Translations under genes and position numbers: made by a program
Notes under the pieces: model-generated
The model's database searches: none
Seen by the model: only the letters and a program-made list of their open reading frames with translations
What the model was told of the DNA's origin: nothing
Assembly: GCF_010183535.1 (NCBI RefSeq)
Contig: NC_071331.1
Coordinates: 9,362,001 to 9,426,000 of the forward strand
Origin: Caenorhabditis remanei
Lineage: Eukaryota; Nematoda; Chromadorea; Rhabditida; Rhabditidae
Direction: 5' to 3'
Length of the DNA: 64,000 nucleotides
In this document: piece after piece, positions 12,458 through 24,031 of the stretch
How the letters are laid out: the number at the start of each line of letters is the position of its first letter
Numbering within the stretch: position 1 is the first letter of the stretch

Positions 12458-13790
12458 TCCACCACCTTCTTTCCCAATGGGTAGTAGGTATGGCTGGGCC
12501 AAAAAAAGTGGGCGGGGCTTAAAAAAATGTCCAAAAAAGTTTTTTTGCTTTGCCTCGTGCAACTTTGTTCAAACTTTATATTTTTCAATAATTCTTTTTT
12601 AGCTTCTTAGCTAATAACTTTTTCTTGCTTTCTGCCAAATTCCATATTTCTGTGGTGGAAAAGAGCAGAGTTATGCTCAGAAATAGGCGAAAAAAGCGAC
12701 AAAAAAATGTCCACATTTTGTCCCCTTTTTGAATCATTAATAACTTTTCCGATTCTCGATGAAAACTTTATTTTATTTTTTTAATCGATAGGGAATTTTA
12801 GGCCAATTTTTTTATTAAGAACCCCCTTTTTGAGATTCCATACTTCTAAACGAGTTATTATCGATTGAATGAAGGCAACTTTTCATTTTGAGAAAATTTT
12901 CGATTTTTTGATTTTTCGATTTTTTTGCTTTACCTCGATTATCTCGAGTTCTACCCGATATTTTTTTATATAACTTGGTAACTAGACGTAAAATTAGACG
13001 AGAAATCACTTTTTCATGTCAAATTCATAATTTGAATCACCCCCCGCCCGGTACGGCCGGTGGTCTGAAGAAAGCCAGAAAAAAACGCCTTGCTGTAGTC
13101 GGCCTCCACCGGACTTTTTTGGCTGTCCTGAAAAATTTTTGTACTAAAGTTGTTCTGATTTTTTGATATGTTGGTCAAATCGGAATTATCTAATGGAATA
13201 TGTAAGTTTCAGCCAAAACGGTCCAGTGGGAGCTGAGCTGTGGAGAAAACGTGTTTTTCGCTTATATCGCTTAGCTCTGGAGTGTCTTCAGTCCGGCTAA
13301 TATGGTTTTATGATATGTGTTAGCCAGGAAAATTATCTGGGGGGAGAAAAAAACAGATTTAACAAATATTGATTTTGACGCGAGTTATAGAGTCCCAAAC
13401 TTTGGAGAACATTTTTGAAAGGAGACGACTGCTCGAGTCGAAGCAAGCGTGCCTCTTCCCACCACTTAAACGCCATCTGGGTGGCTACACACCAGCGAGT
13501 GTGTGGCGCAGTGGTAGTGTTGTGGTGCGTCGTTGGGGAGGTTTTTGGTTCGAGTTTCGGTATGGTCTAATTTTTTTTGTTTTTTAACTCGGCTCAAAAT
13601 TGTCGTAGAACCTTCATTTTACTACCATTCGAAAGCTAATGAAATTCTGTTTGCTTGGGTCACATAAAATAGAAAAATGCTCATAACTTGCTTCAAAATG
13701 GTCGTAGCGATCTGATTCAAAGCTTGCTGAGCACTGCGCAAGGGGCGAAGCCCCTTCTAGCGGAGCCCGCCGGGAGGCGGGGGACGCTAG
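12458..13790 (+). mobile_element. Helitron-like element, family 1 (tandem copy 1)
   Basis: It starts TCCACCACCTTC and ends CGCTAG followed by T. Near the 3' end are a GGGGCGAAGCCCC hairpin and CCCGCC-GGGA-GGCGGG (13766-13781), enclosed by CTAGCG/CGCTAG. There are no inverted termini and no target duplication; the host on either side reads as interrupted TTCCCTA...CCCC. A directly abutting second copy of the same length follows. Inside is a tRNA-like segment with A box TGGCGCAGTGG (13504-13514) and B-like box GGTTCGAGTTT (13547-13557). The 5' neighbour base is T rather than the usual A. There is no replicase coding. Confidence 0.7.
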
Positions 13791-15123
13791 TCCACCACCT
13801 TCTTTCCCAATGGGTAGTAGGTATGGCGGGGGGAAAAAAAGTGGGCGGGGCCTAAAAATGTGTCCAAAAAAGTTTTTTTGCTTTGCCTCGTGCAACTTTG
13901 TTCAAACTTTATATTTTTTGATAATTTTTTTTAGCTTTTTAGCTAATTACTTTTTCTTGCTTTTTGCCAAATTCCATATTTCTGGAGTGAAAAAGAGCAG
14001 AGTTATGCTCAAAATTCGGCGAAAAAAACGACAAAAAATGTCCGAATTTTTGTCCGCAACTTGAGCCATTAATAACTTTCCGAATTCTCGATGAAATTTT
14101 GATTTTATTTTTTTAAAAGATAGCAAATTTTCGGGGCAACCTTTTATTAAGAACCCCCTTTTTGAGATTCTATACTTCTAAACGAGTTATAATCGATTGA
14201 AGGGAGGCAACTTTTTATTTTGAGAGATTTTTCGATTTTTTGATTTTTCGATTTTTTTGCTTCACCTCGATTATCTCGAGTTCTATCCGATATTTTTTCA
14301 TATAACTTGGTGACTAGACGTAAAATTAGACGAGAAATCACTTTTTCACGTCAAATTTCTAATTTGAATCACCCCCCCTCCGGTACGGCCGGTGGACTGC
14401 TGAAAAAAAGAAAAAAACGCCTTGCTGTAGTCGGCCTCCACCGGACTATTTTTGCTGTCCTGAAAATTTTTTGTACTAAAGTTGTTCTGATTTTTTGATA
14501 TGTTGGTCAAATCGGAATTATCTAATGGAATACCAAGTTTCAGCCAAAACGGTCCAGTGGGAGCTGAGCTGTGGAGAAAACGTGTTTTTCGCTTATATCG
14601 CTTAGCTCTGGAGTGTATTTTGTCCAGTTAATACGGTTTTGTGATATGTGTTAGCCAAGAAAATTATCTAGGGGGAGAAAAAAACAGATTTGAAAAATAT
14701 TGATTTTGACCTGAGTTACAGTGTCCCAAACTTTGGAGAACATTTCTGAAAGGAGACGACTGGTCGAGTCGAAGCAAGCGTGTCTCTTCCCACCACTTAA
14801 ACGCCATCTGGGTGGCTACCCACCAGCGAGTGTGTGGCTCAGTGGTAGTGTTGTTGTGCGTCGCTGGGGAGGTTTTTGGTTCGAGTTTCTGGCTGGTCTA
14901 ATTTTTTTTATTTGTTCTAACTCGGCTCAAAATTATCGTAGAACCTTCATCTTACTACCATTCGAAAGCTAATGAAATTCTGTTTGCTTGGGTCACATAA
15001 AATGGAAAAATGCTCATAACTTGCTTCTAAATGGTCGTAGAACAAAAATTCAAAGCTTGCTGAGCACTGCGCAAGGGGCGCAGCCCCTTCTAGCGGAGCC
15101 CGCCGGGAGGCGGGGGACGCTAG
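13791..15123 (+). mobile_element. Helitron-like element, family 1 (tandem copy 2)
   Basis: This is a head-to-tail copy, 1,333 bp, the same length as copy 1, joined as CTAG|TCCACC with no spacer. It differs by scattered substitutions and compensating small indels, so the tandem is not brand new. Its tRNA-like box reads TGGCTCAGTGG. It ends CTAG followed by T at 15124. Confidence 0.7.
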
Positions 15124-15540
15124 TCCCCATTATTCCATTATCTAAAATCCTCCTTTTTCATTAGAATTGGAACTAAAATTGTTTTAGCTCTTGATCGTAC
15201 TTAACAAGAAAATATTTTTCAGTTTCAAAAATTAATCAAATTCTTACAACTCCAAAGTTCCATGATTCCATAACGAAAAAAATTGCAAAAATTTTGAAAT
15301 TTGTATTTATATAAAAACAATTTTTCAATCTAATTGGAATATTATGTTTGCATTTGTCTTTGTTTCAAAAAATTCTTATCTTCTCTATGGAATTATCTCT
15401 ATCAGTCATACTACTACCTCCCTATATTCCAATAATTGCCTCTCCAAATAATCCTTACTGTTTCACAACACTCACATTGTCTCTACTGATTCCCTACCCC
15501 CGTTATGACATTGGATATTATCGTTATACCTATCCCCTAC
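15124..15540. other. Spacer: start of duplication unit 3 and 3' flank of the secreted gene
   Basis: From about 15230 the sequence matches 22440-22850 and 31830-32220 (landmarks CTCCATGGAATTATCTCT and TTACTGTTTCACAACACTCA). The stretch next to 15540 is the 3' flank of the gene. No other exon is recognised. Confidence 0.5.
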
Positions 15541-16802
15541 TCACAAACCTCCAATAACACTTCCAACACCGCTCCCCTTGAATCCCTCTCTTCGAACTCT
15601 TGTTTGTGTTGGGTTGAACATCAGAATATGAGTGACAACTGATGCATTTGTTCCAGTTATTTGCTTCTTTCCCCCGTCAACTAATGACCATCCTTTTGGG
15701 AGATTCACGCCGTCAACCGAGGTTTTGCCCTGCTGGAAAAGAATTGTAAACGAATGAAAGTTTAAATATTGAAGCGGTTTAGCAATGTCTGGAAACAGAA
15801 AAAATTGACAAAAATGTGATTAACTCTTTTTTCTCTGTCATTTCTCATTAGTCATCAAACATATTACTAGTTTTTTTCATTACAAAAAACATGCCGAATA
15901 TGTAACAGAAAACATTTCCTGAACTATTCTTACTTTCTCTAAATCTGAATTTTCTGTTCCAACACTACTATAAAAATGTGGCGAAGAGCTAAAACTGATT
16001 ACTTGTTTTCTATTAGTCCATAAAAATCTAACCTGTGTTTCAGTCTTTCCTCCATTTCTCTTCATTGCTCCCTCGAACCCTTTTGGCAATGGAATCTTGT
16101 CACACTCTGGTTGTCCCATTACTCCACAAGTCTGAAATTTTATTGTTTCAGGTTTTCCATTTTACAAGAATGATCATTGCAACTCCACTCTGACCTCGAA
16201 AATTTTCTTATTCCCTCACCGTTTCCTTATAAAAAACCGAGGATCCCATTCCCAGACACTGATGTTTCACATTGTCAATCACCACTGACTCTCCCAATTT
16301 CATCTCAGTTCCGTCTTTTCGTTTGCATCCTTCGATTGTATAAACTCCGTAATTCTGACATTTGTATCTCAAGTTTCCGATTTCGAAGGATTCATCCGGC
16401 TTGTATTTTTTTCCGTTTTTGGAGCATTCCTGAAAAAAAGGCATTGTTTGACAAATAGGTGCATGGATTATTGGTTAGAAAAAATCTAATGGTGTAAATG
16501 TTGATAGTGAATCCGAGAATCACTAGAACCCAAATTTTTGAACTGATAGTTCCAGATTCTCAGTTTCAGATCTCTCTTATGACTAGACTTAATTTTAAAA
16601 TGCGCTATATTCTTCGAACTCGTAAAAAATCATTTCGTGTTCTACGAGAAATCCGTACCTTTGGCAACATATCCAATGCCGACATCACTCCAGCAGAATT
16701 ATTCAGTTGGAACTCATGAAGTTGTGAAGTCAATGTTTTTGTTGTGTCCAGTGAAACAGCTGTATGTGCCACCAGGGCAGCCACGAGAAGATGGAGAATC
16801 AT
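15541..16802 (-). CDS. Secreted six-cysteine protein, Mig-18-type fibronectin-I-like domain (intact copy)
   Basis: There are four exons: 16659-16802, 16220-16429, 16033-16131 and 15541-15729 (or 15732). Phases are all zero and give 213 residues. Residues 1-17 are a hydrophobic signal peptide. Exon 2 has C50, C72, C83 and C106 in the pattern C-x-x-G-x-x-Y...E-x-F...Y-x-C...C, with a second G-E-x-V...C half. Exon 3 adds C120 and C128. This resembles the fibronectin type I-like module of nematode MIG-18-like extracellular proteins; that match is from memory. Possible N-glycosylation sites are N34 and N179. The tail is basic and Gly-rich, ending GSVIGGL. The exon 4 acceptor is a tandem CAGCAG. 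It probably acts outside the cell. An alternative 3' exon may exist at 10307-10674. Confidence 0.8.
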
Positions 16803-16809
16803 ATCCGAA

Positions 16810-17300
16810 AAATGATAATTGATATAGCAAAGATGTTCGAAAGATTAGCTGAAATTCAGTATGAGAAACGGGGAACGATAAATTTAGAATACCGTTCAAA
16901 AACGTTTTTGTTATAAGTGAGTTTTGGGGAAAAAGCGATACCACCGGGCAATAAATCTAGAAGGTTCATGTTTCAAAAAGTTTATAATTATCCAACTTTG
17001 AATTGTAAAAATAGTACCAAGCGTATTCAACGTAAATTTAAAAACGAAAACTAAACTTCCCCAAGTTCCAAGCGGTTAGTTATACCCTCTCCCGGGGTGT
17101 GGTTATTGACACTGACCCCCTCCTTACCATCACTAAAATAACTCGTTTATATTGTTTTGACTCTCCCTCTCTCCTTCTCATTGACCACACCTGTCCCCCC
17201 TCATTAATCATGTTTTCAACCTTGAGAAATAGTTAACAACACTGTGGTGGTCTCCTGTCACAGCAGGCGGTAAAAAATGATTGAAATTTCGCTTTTTCAA
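16810..17300 (-). promoter_or_regulatory. Probable promoter of the intact six-cysteine gene
   Basis: The block 17055-17290, about 250 bp upstream of the ATG, is almost identical to 27580-27820 upstream of the paralogue, with only a handful of substitutions and one small indel. DNA further upstream of both has diverged strongly. Landmarks are GGGGTGTGGTTATTGACAC, ACTGACCCCCTCCTTACCAT and CACAGCAGGCGGTAAAAAAT. Constraint on a promoter is the simplest explanation; local gene conversion is another. Confidence 0.45.
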
Positions 17301-20300
17301 ACTTGGAAATTTGAACAAGAAGAAAAAAGATAGTACCCAAATACCCAATTGTAACGTACTGTTGTGAAATTTACTGAAAATAAAATAAGTGAGAAACAGT
17401 TACTATCAAAATAATAATATCAGAATAAAAATCCTGCTTATTTCGAGATTTTCCGTTTCGAGCAGGTAGTAAAAAATATCAATCCGCGAGAGTAACAGTG
17501 GGATAAAACCGTTAAAACTGTATTTCAAGAATATGATCATCCCGGTATTTTCTCTTGATTCTAATTAAAATCTTCGTGATAAATAACCTTCAGTATAAAA
17601 TTTCTGTAACTGATTTCCTGTAAACTACAACGACATGCCGTTATAATACAGTTTAAACGGTATGTGCATCTGTTCAGATAAAACTGGAAGTAGCTAGTAT
17701 TTTTCAGTATATGGAGAGAAGATACGAGTTTTGTTTCAGTTAATAGACATTTTCTATAATATTTGGAATGGAATTCAATAAAGACGATATCTCCCACACA
17801 AAATGCAGAGAGAAAAATTATTGGAACCGGTCCATGTCAGAACAATTAGCTGTTCTCCTTGAAGTTTCGGTTTCAAAAATGTCTTGAAACCGATCAAATT
17901 GTTCTTAAAATGATAAATCGATGGAACGAAAATAAAAATTTGACCAATTTTTCCTAGTTTCGAGTTTCTGTTTCAAATTTTTGTTTAGATTTTCAACTTT
18001 TTTTACTGTTCGATATTGATGGAGAAACTATCGTGATAAATAATTCAAAATTGTTTTGTTTAAATATAAATCATGTCAGAATTTTGAGAAAAAAAAATTT
18101 ATCAAGGAGCAAGACCTCTCATGATAGCCCCACATATTTTTGTTTCACATATGATGTGGATTCGAAAACTCAAATAAGAGTCAATGGTGAAAGCTTTATA
18201 GTACCATACCACTTTAAGAACAATGTTTCAGTATGTAAAAACTTGGCAATGTTAAACGGATTTATTGATTGCTGATGTCATTGTCAATAAATGAAAATTA
18301 TCACTAGTATCCTGAACATATATGGAACTCTATATTTAATTTTTTCGGAAAAAACAATTTCACCTATTTTTTCAGTAATATTCGAAACGTTTCAAGTTTT
18401 TTTTTGAACAGGTTGTTTCGCTCATTTCAAGTTTTCAACAGAAAAGGCTTTCAAAAATTATAAATTTTTCAGTTTCTCTTTAATAACTTCTTACGTTATT
18501 TTCAAGAGTTTCTAATATGTTTGTTAGATTACCATTTCATCTGTTCGTTGAATCTCGTTAGTTACCTTGTCCTCTGGCCGCTTTCTATTTTGAGAGTGAA
18601 TCAGAACTATAAATTTAAAGTTAAAAAACAAGTTATTAATAAACTTTGTCAAACTTCAATGACGACACAGGGATAAGGTTGTTTTGACATTGATTTCACT
18701 ATGAACTTTCAATTATAAACTTCAAAGTTCATTGTACACTGTTGTGTCACTTTTTATTTTGACATGATTGAAAAAGTGAACGTGTTTATTTTCAAAGGGA
18801 TAGCAGATGATAGTTTGGAAATCAGCGCGGTGATGCAAAACTTGCGGAGAAATCAAAGAGGTCTGAAGGTTTAAATAAATAAAATACTATTTACATTAGT
18901 TTACACATTCCAATGTCTTGCGCACTAACCACTACCTCACTTTCACAGTGAAATAGTATATTTGAAACAGAAAAACATAATTTCCATTTGCAAATTGGCA
19001 CCATGATGATTTTCGATCATTTCTCAAGCTGTATAATTGAAGAGTTAATTACGCCAGCTTTAACAACATTGATTGAAACAGTTAACTTTACTGTTTCGGG
19101 CAGTGCTCAAATATTGAAGTGAGCAGAATTCACTCGATTGCTTTCAATTCCTATTTCGTTCATTCACTGCTTGAATAGAAATAAGTTTTTAAGTTATCTA
19201 TTGGTCATACATAAGTACGGATTACATCTCGCCAACATTTTGGTAGCTGGACGATTCCGGCCGCATAGTACTCTGGCGGCTGCGAGCAGAAGAAGTAATC
19301 AAGAAGTGATATTTTCCAGATATTTTCTCTGCGTAAAAAAGAAATTTTGAACAGTTAACGATTCAAAACATTTTTTAAACTGGAATCAACATCAATGCAC
19401 GCCCGATACTTCGCTACATCTAGACATGAAACGTCCTGCCATTCCAGTGAAGCAACTTTTGAGAACCGGGCCGGCGGACCGGGCAGAGCGTGGAAAGTCT
19501 GCAGTTATTCAAGGAATCACAGTGTAAAAACAATTCTACGCGAACCATCCCCTGCAAAATAATGTTACATATTTCCAGTTTCAGTGCCAGAAATCTTCAA
19601 AATTTGACACGCATTTCTGAATTAAAAATATTTCCACAAGATGTTACTGTTTCTTTTTAAAAAATTGTTAAATTAAATGACTAGACACCAATTTCCATAC
19701 GTGACAATGCTTTTTATAAAGTTCTGAAACGGGAAATTTTTCGTTTAAAAAAAGAAATGTGAACTTGTTCGTATAAGTTTCGATCAAGTGATAAGTCAGC
19801 ATAGTTGAATAATCAGCCAAACAAAAAGAGGACTCGATGATTTAACAAATTTTTCGATGATCTTACATATTGTTTCTCATACGTAACGTTTTATTTTATG
19901 AAGATCTGAAACAGAAAAATAACAATAATTTCCGTTGAATGGGAAGATGGTCATTTATAGAGTTTTAATCAAATTCTTGAAATCGCAATTGTGACTAAAC
20001 TATTCGAAAGACAATAATACCTCCTGAAGAACGAAATATGGAAGTTTTTGAAGCAAAACTATTTGAATCTTGACATACTGATTCACCGTTTCAGCTCTAG
20101 CAGTTTAAACAAAAATCTCTTATTTTTCGGTTACGTTGGATCCATATCCATAATCTTCAGAGACTAAAAATGATGTAATTAGAAATTATTTGCTTCTGCT
20201 TTTTGGAGAATACAAACACACTAGTAGTAATTGATAGTCAATTGGTAAAAATTTCAGATGTTTCAGAATATATTTAAATTACAGATGTGTAGCGACAATG

Positions 20301-21742
20301 TTAATTGTTCGTTGATGTCTAAAGAAATTACTGTTTTACCGATATCATGTAAATCTTTTGAATAAGTAATAATGCAGTTTTGATGAAATGGGCTATATTG
20401 AATGAAATGGCAAAAAGAGGGCTGTTTGAACTGTATTGTCTGTCAGGATTGATAGTATATTATAATTTTTCAACTCTGGTAAAGTTCACGAATCTCTGAA
20501 ACAGAGAAGCAATAAAAAGTTCATAAAACTATTCGTATGAGCTCTCTGGAAAATCTATCATAATCTAGCAATACATCCCAGAATTTAATCCACTTCAAAA
20601 CAGATTGAAACAATACAATTTTTTATTCAAAATAGTTTTTTTCAAAAAATATGAAATTGCTCTCAAAACGAAGGAGACGTTTCCTTCTCTGACTGAAAAT
20701 CGTTTTCTTTTGGAATAGACCAATTATTATCAAGGATTTTATTGAGAAATGTTTTGAAATAGACCAATTTGAGACATTTCTCATAATTTTAAGTTTCTGT
20801 TTCAAATTCTCGTTTTGATCTCCAGCTGCTTACTGTTCGATCGGTATAAACTTATCTCTGAGCAAGACTCGAAACCCAGTAATGAGTCCTTAAAATTTCA
20901 AAAGTGTATAGTTTTTCGAATAGTTTCGATTTTGAATCTTATTGTCGTACCAGTGAATGGTTCATTTTTCAATACTTATTTGACTTTTTGTTTTACTTCC
21001 TTTTTTGTTTTACATTTATATAGCTTCAAGAGTTTTTTTTTCAAACTTCTGATTCTAAATTTCAACTTTCTGAACAGCGATATATGTCCCCTCATAATTG
21101 TTCCTCATAATTTGACATGTTTCACATAAAATGTGAAAGCAAAAACTTATATTTAAGTCAATGGTTGAAGCTATAACGTACGATACCACTTTAAAAACAT
21201 GTTTCAGTATGTGAGTTTTTGCAGGTAATGTTGAAAATGATTGGTTTATTTGTTTATGTCGCTGTAAATGAATTATAATGATCACTAGTATCTACAACAC
21301 ATTTCCATCTTTATATTTAATTTTTCGAAAATAAATTATTCAGGTATTGCAGCAAATTTCTGGTGTGTACTGACAATGTTAATTGTGCGTTGTTGCCTAC
21401 AGAAAGTACTGCTTCACTAATATCATATGCATTTTTTGAACGAGCAATATCACATTCTCTTCTGATCCGATTACACATCATAATTTTTCAACTCTGGTAA
21501 AGTTCACAAATCTCTGAAACAGAGAATCAATAAAAAATTCATAAAACCCAATACTATTCGTATGACCTCTCTGTTTCAAGAATAATCTTTCATAATTTAG
21601 CAAAACAACCCAGAATTTAATCCACTTCAAAACACATTGAAACAATAAAAGATGTCATTGAAAATAGTTTTTCAAAAAAAGACGAAGCACATTGTTATAA
21701 CCTTAAATAGTATCTGTGATAGTAATTCCCAAAACCCCGAAT
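17301..21742. other. Long noncoding spacer of unit 3
   Basis: I find no exon with splice sites and sensible protein. The stretch is colinear with parts of 27850-31715 and 34860-35420 in unit 4. It also contains internal duplicates: about 17870-18300 resembles 20790-21300. CTGTTTC/GAAACAG motifs are frequent. A GC-rich patch ACCGGGCCGGCGGACCGGG near 19458 looks like a worn GGCCCG repeat. Confidence 0.5.
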
Positions 21743-22259
21743 TCAGATTCCCTGTGCTCCGAAAGTGTCGATTCCAAGAACCGTCTCATTGCTTCTTTGC
21801 ATTTCCTCGTCAGCCTCCATTGTCTTGTTGAATTGATCCATCATTTTCATGTCTTCTTCGGTCAGCTGCAAACGTATTTTGACTAGATATCGGAAAATAA
21901 ACAAGTGATAATGGAAATAATATTATTAAAACTAGATAGTGAAACAGGGAGTCTAGCTGTTTTAAAACTTTCAGAAAATCTGAAGCGGGGATTTCATTAT
22001 TAGTAGCACTCCTATTAATAAACCATTCGAAAAATACCGTAATCCTTCCACTCACATTATCAGTGGAATTACTTGGAATCGGAGCAATTTCAGCTCTCTT
22101 CTGAACATATTCCTTTTTATCCGACTCCAATCCTTCATCGAATTTCTCCAAATTTGTCTTCCCAGCTGGCTCTGGGACCTTCTCCAAAGTGCCTACTTAT
22201 GCAGATTTATTGGAATTTTCGTTTTCTGCCGTGTCCGTGTCTTTCACTTCAGTCGAGTT
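21743..22259 (-). pseudogene. Broken copy of the Ser/Glu-rich secreted gene
   Basis: Two exons match exons 2 and 3 of the gene at 35428-37313: 22056-22259 and 21743-21865. Exon 2 lacks two codons and has a nonsense codon: TCTGCATAA where the intact copy has TCTGCAGAA. The signal-peptide exon is missing, because upstream sequence switches to the next duplication unit near 22440. Exon 3 is intact and ends TFGAQGI-stop. The copy cannot make the secreted protein. Confidence 0.85.
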
Positions 22260-22857
22260 CTGGAATTAAGTTACAGTTTCGGGATGGTTTTAACATCGTT
22301 CCTTTTTTTGAATACTGGTTGTTGTGGTTTTAATACAGTTATTCTGTCTAGCAGTGAATCAGAAAATCCCGAAAATAAGGAAAACTGTATACACGGTGCA
22401 TGGTGACACGTACCTATGAAAGAACGCTCTAATGAGAATCTAAGACTAAAATTGTCACACCTCCAAAATGCCATGATTCCATTTCTGATTCGAATGCTCA
22501 ATTCTGGTTTTTCAAAAAATTAAATTATTAATTTTATCATTAGAATGTAATGAAAAAATATCAGTTTCAAGAAGCTGTTATCATTTAAATTAAGTACGCG
22601 ATAACGATAGCCCTTTCTTTTTACTTATTGCGAGTGAATTTGATCTTCCCTGTTGTTCCTGTTTCAAAACGTTTTCATCTTCTTCATGGAATTATCTCTA
22701 TTAGTCATACTACTACTCCCCAATAGCACGGTTGCATTCATTTTATGAAAATTCTTACTGTTTCACAACACTCTCATCGTCTTTACTTATTCCCTACCCC
22801 CAATTCTGACATAGCAGTTTACTTCCACTTCTCATATCAATCCTCGCAAATTTCCAG
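22260..22857. other. Junction between duplication units 3 and 4
   Basis: Intron-like sequence of the broken gene runs into the start of the next unit at about 22440. From there the sequence is colinear with 15230-15540. It holds the 3' flank of the pseudogene ending at 22858 and no exon. Confidence 0.5.
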
Positions 22858-23492
22858 TCACAAACCTTTTCCAACACCTTTCCCATTGAATCCATCTCTT
22901 CGAACTCTTGTCTGTGTTGGGTTGAACATGAGAATATGAGTGACAACTGATGCATTTGTTCCAGTTATCTGCTTCTTTCCACCGTCAACCAATGACCATC
23001 CTTTTGGAAGATTCACTCCGTCAACCGAGGTTTCACCCTGGAAAAATTGTAAACGAATGAAGGTTTAAATATTGAAGCGGTTTAGCAATGTCTGGAAACA
23101 GAAAAAAATTGACAAAAATGTGATTAACTCTTTTTTCTCAGCCATTTCTCATTTGTCATCTAACATAATACTAGTTTTTTTCATTACAAAAACATGCAGA
23201 GCATTTAACCGAAAACCTTTCCTGAACTATTCTCACTTTCTCTAAATCTAAATGCCCTGTTCCAACACTACGATGAAAAAATGTAGCTAACAAGGGAATT
23301 GACTTTCCGTACCCGTTCAGAATTTTCTATAAACTTGCACACTGATAGTTTCGAGTCTGCTCTGAACAATGATGATAGTCAAAAAGTGCAAAACTCCGGA
23401 AAAAGTGGATTTTTTGCTCCGAAAGTTTGCTCATTTTTCATCATAAAAAACGCGAGTGCCACTTTGGGAGGACTATCGGGTTTGTGAAGGCA

Positions 23493-23896
23493 AAAAGTTG
23501 ACTCTCCGATTTGCCTCGACAGTGACCCGAGAAGACGGGCTTTTTTATTTTAAAATCGTAATCTACATAAAATTTGGTGTCAGACACATAATGTCCCTAC
23601 CCGTATCTCTAGACCCAAGAACGGTTTTTTGGGGAAGTATGAGAAAAAATGCGATTTTAATTTTCGAGCTCTCCCGGAAAATTATTTCTAATGCTCTGAA
23701 ACTATGGTTTTTTTTCAATTTTTTATTCAATCATGTCATTTTACTTCAGTTCCGATACAATTTTCGATCATGCCACAAAAAATATTTGAAAAAATTGAAT
23801 TTTTTGATTTTTTGAAGTTTTTTCCAGAATTGAATTATTCGAGCTGGAATATTAAGGATAACATTATAAAATTAGATGAATATGACTGGAACATAG
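23493..23896. repeat. Interspersed segment shared with the TTAA-flanked palindrome
   Basis: The ~400 bp beginning AAAAGTTGACTCTCCGATTT matches both arms of 32711-34379. It sits between two copies of a ~136 bp piece of the outer element's left end (23357-23492 and 23896-24031), so its arrival was accompanied by a local duplication. The open frames it produces are the same in each copy but have no recognisable domain. Confidence 0.7.
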
Positions 23897-24031
23897 TGCT
23901 CTGAACAATGATGATAGTCAAAAAGTGCAAAACTCCGGAAAAAGTGGATTTTTTGCTCCGAAAGTTTGCTCATTTTTCATCATAGAAAACGCGAGTGCCA
24001 CTTTGGGAGGACTATCGGGTTTGTGAAGGCA

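Noticed and set aside
13497..13570. Functional tRNA gene in the Helitron-like element
   Set aside because: The A box is good, but the B box has GGTTCGAGTTT rather than a paired T arm, and no acceptor stem or anticodon arm can be folded.
12458..15123. Simple tandem gene duplication
   Set aside because: No coding exon is conserved between the two 1,333 bp copies. TC...CTAG termini and the GC-rich terminal hairpin point to a Helitron-like element.
18033..18275. 80-codon plus-strand frame in the unit 3 spacer
   Set aside because: The duplicates at about 20960-21200 and 28900-29150 do not keep the frame, and no splice-supported gene model includes it.
23456..23815. Recurrent ~100-codon open frame (TVTREDGLFYFKIVIYIKFG...) also present near 32739-33047 and 33753-34064
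   Set aside because: It recurs because the DNA segment is an interspersed repeat. Codon use is AT-driven, there is no domain, and the two palindrome arms carry it in opposite orientation.
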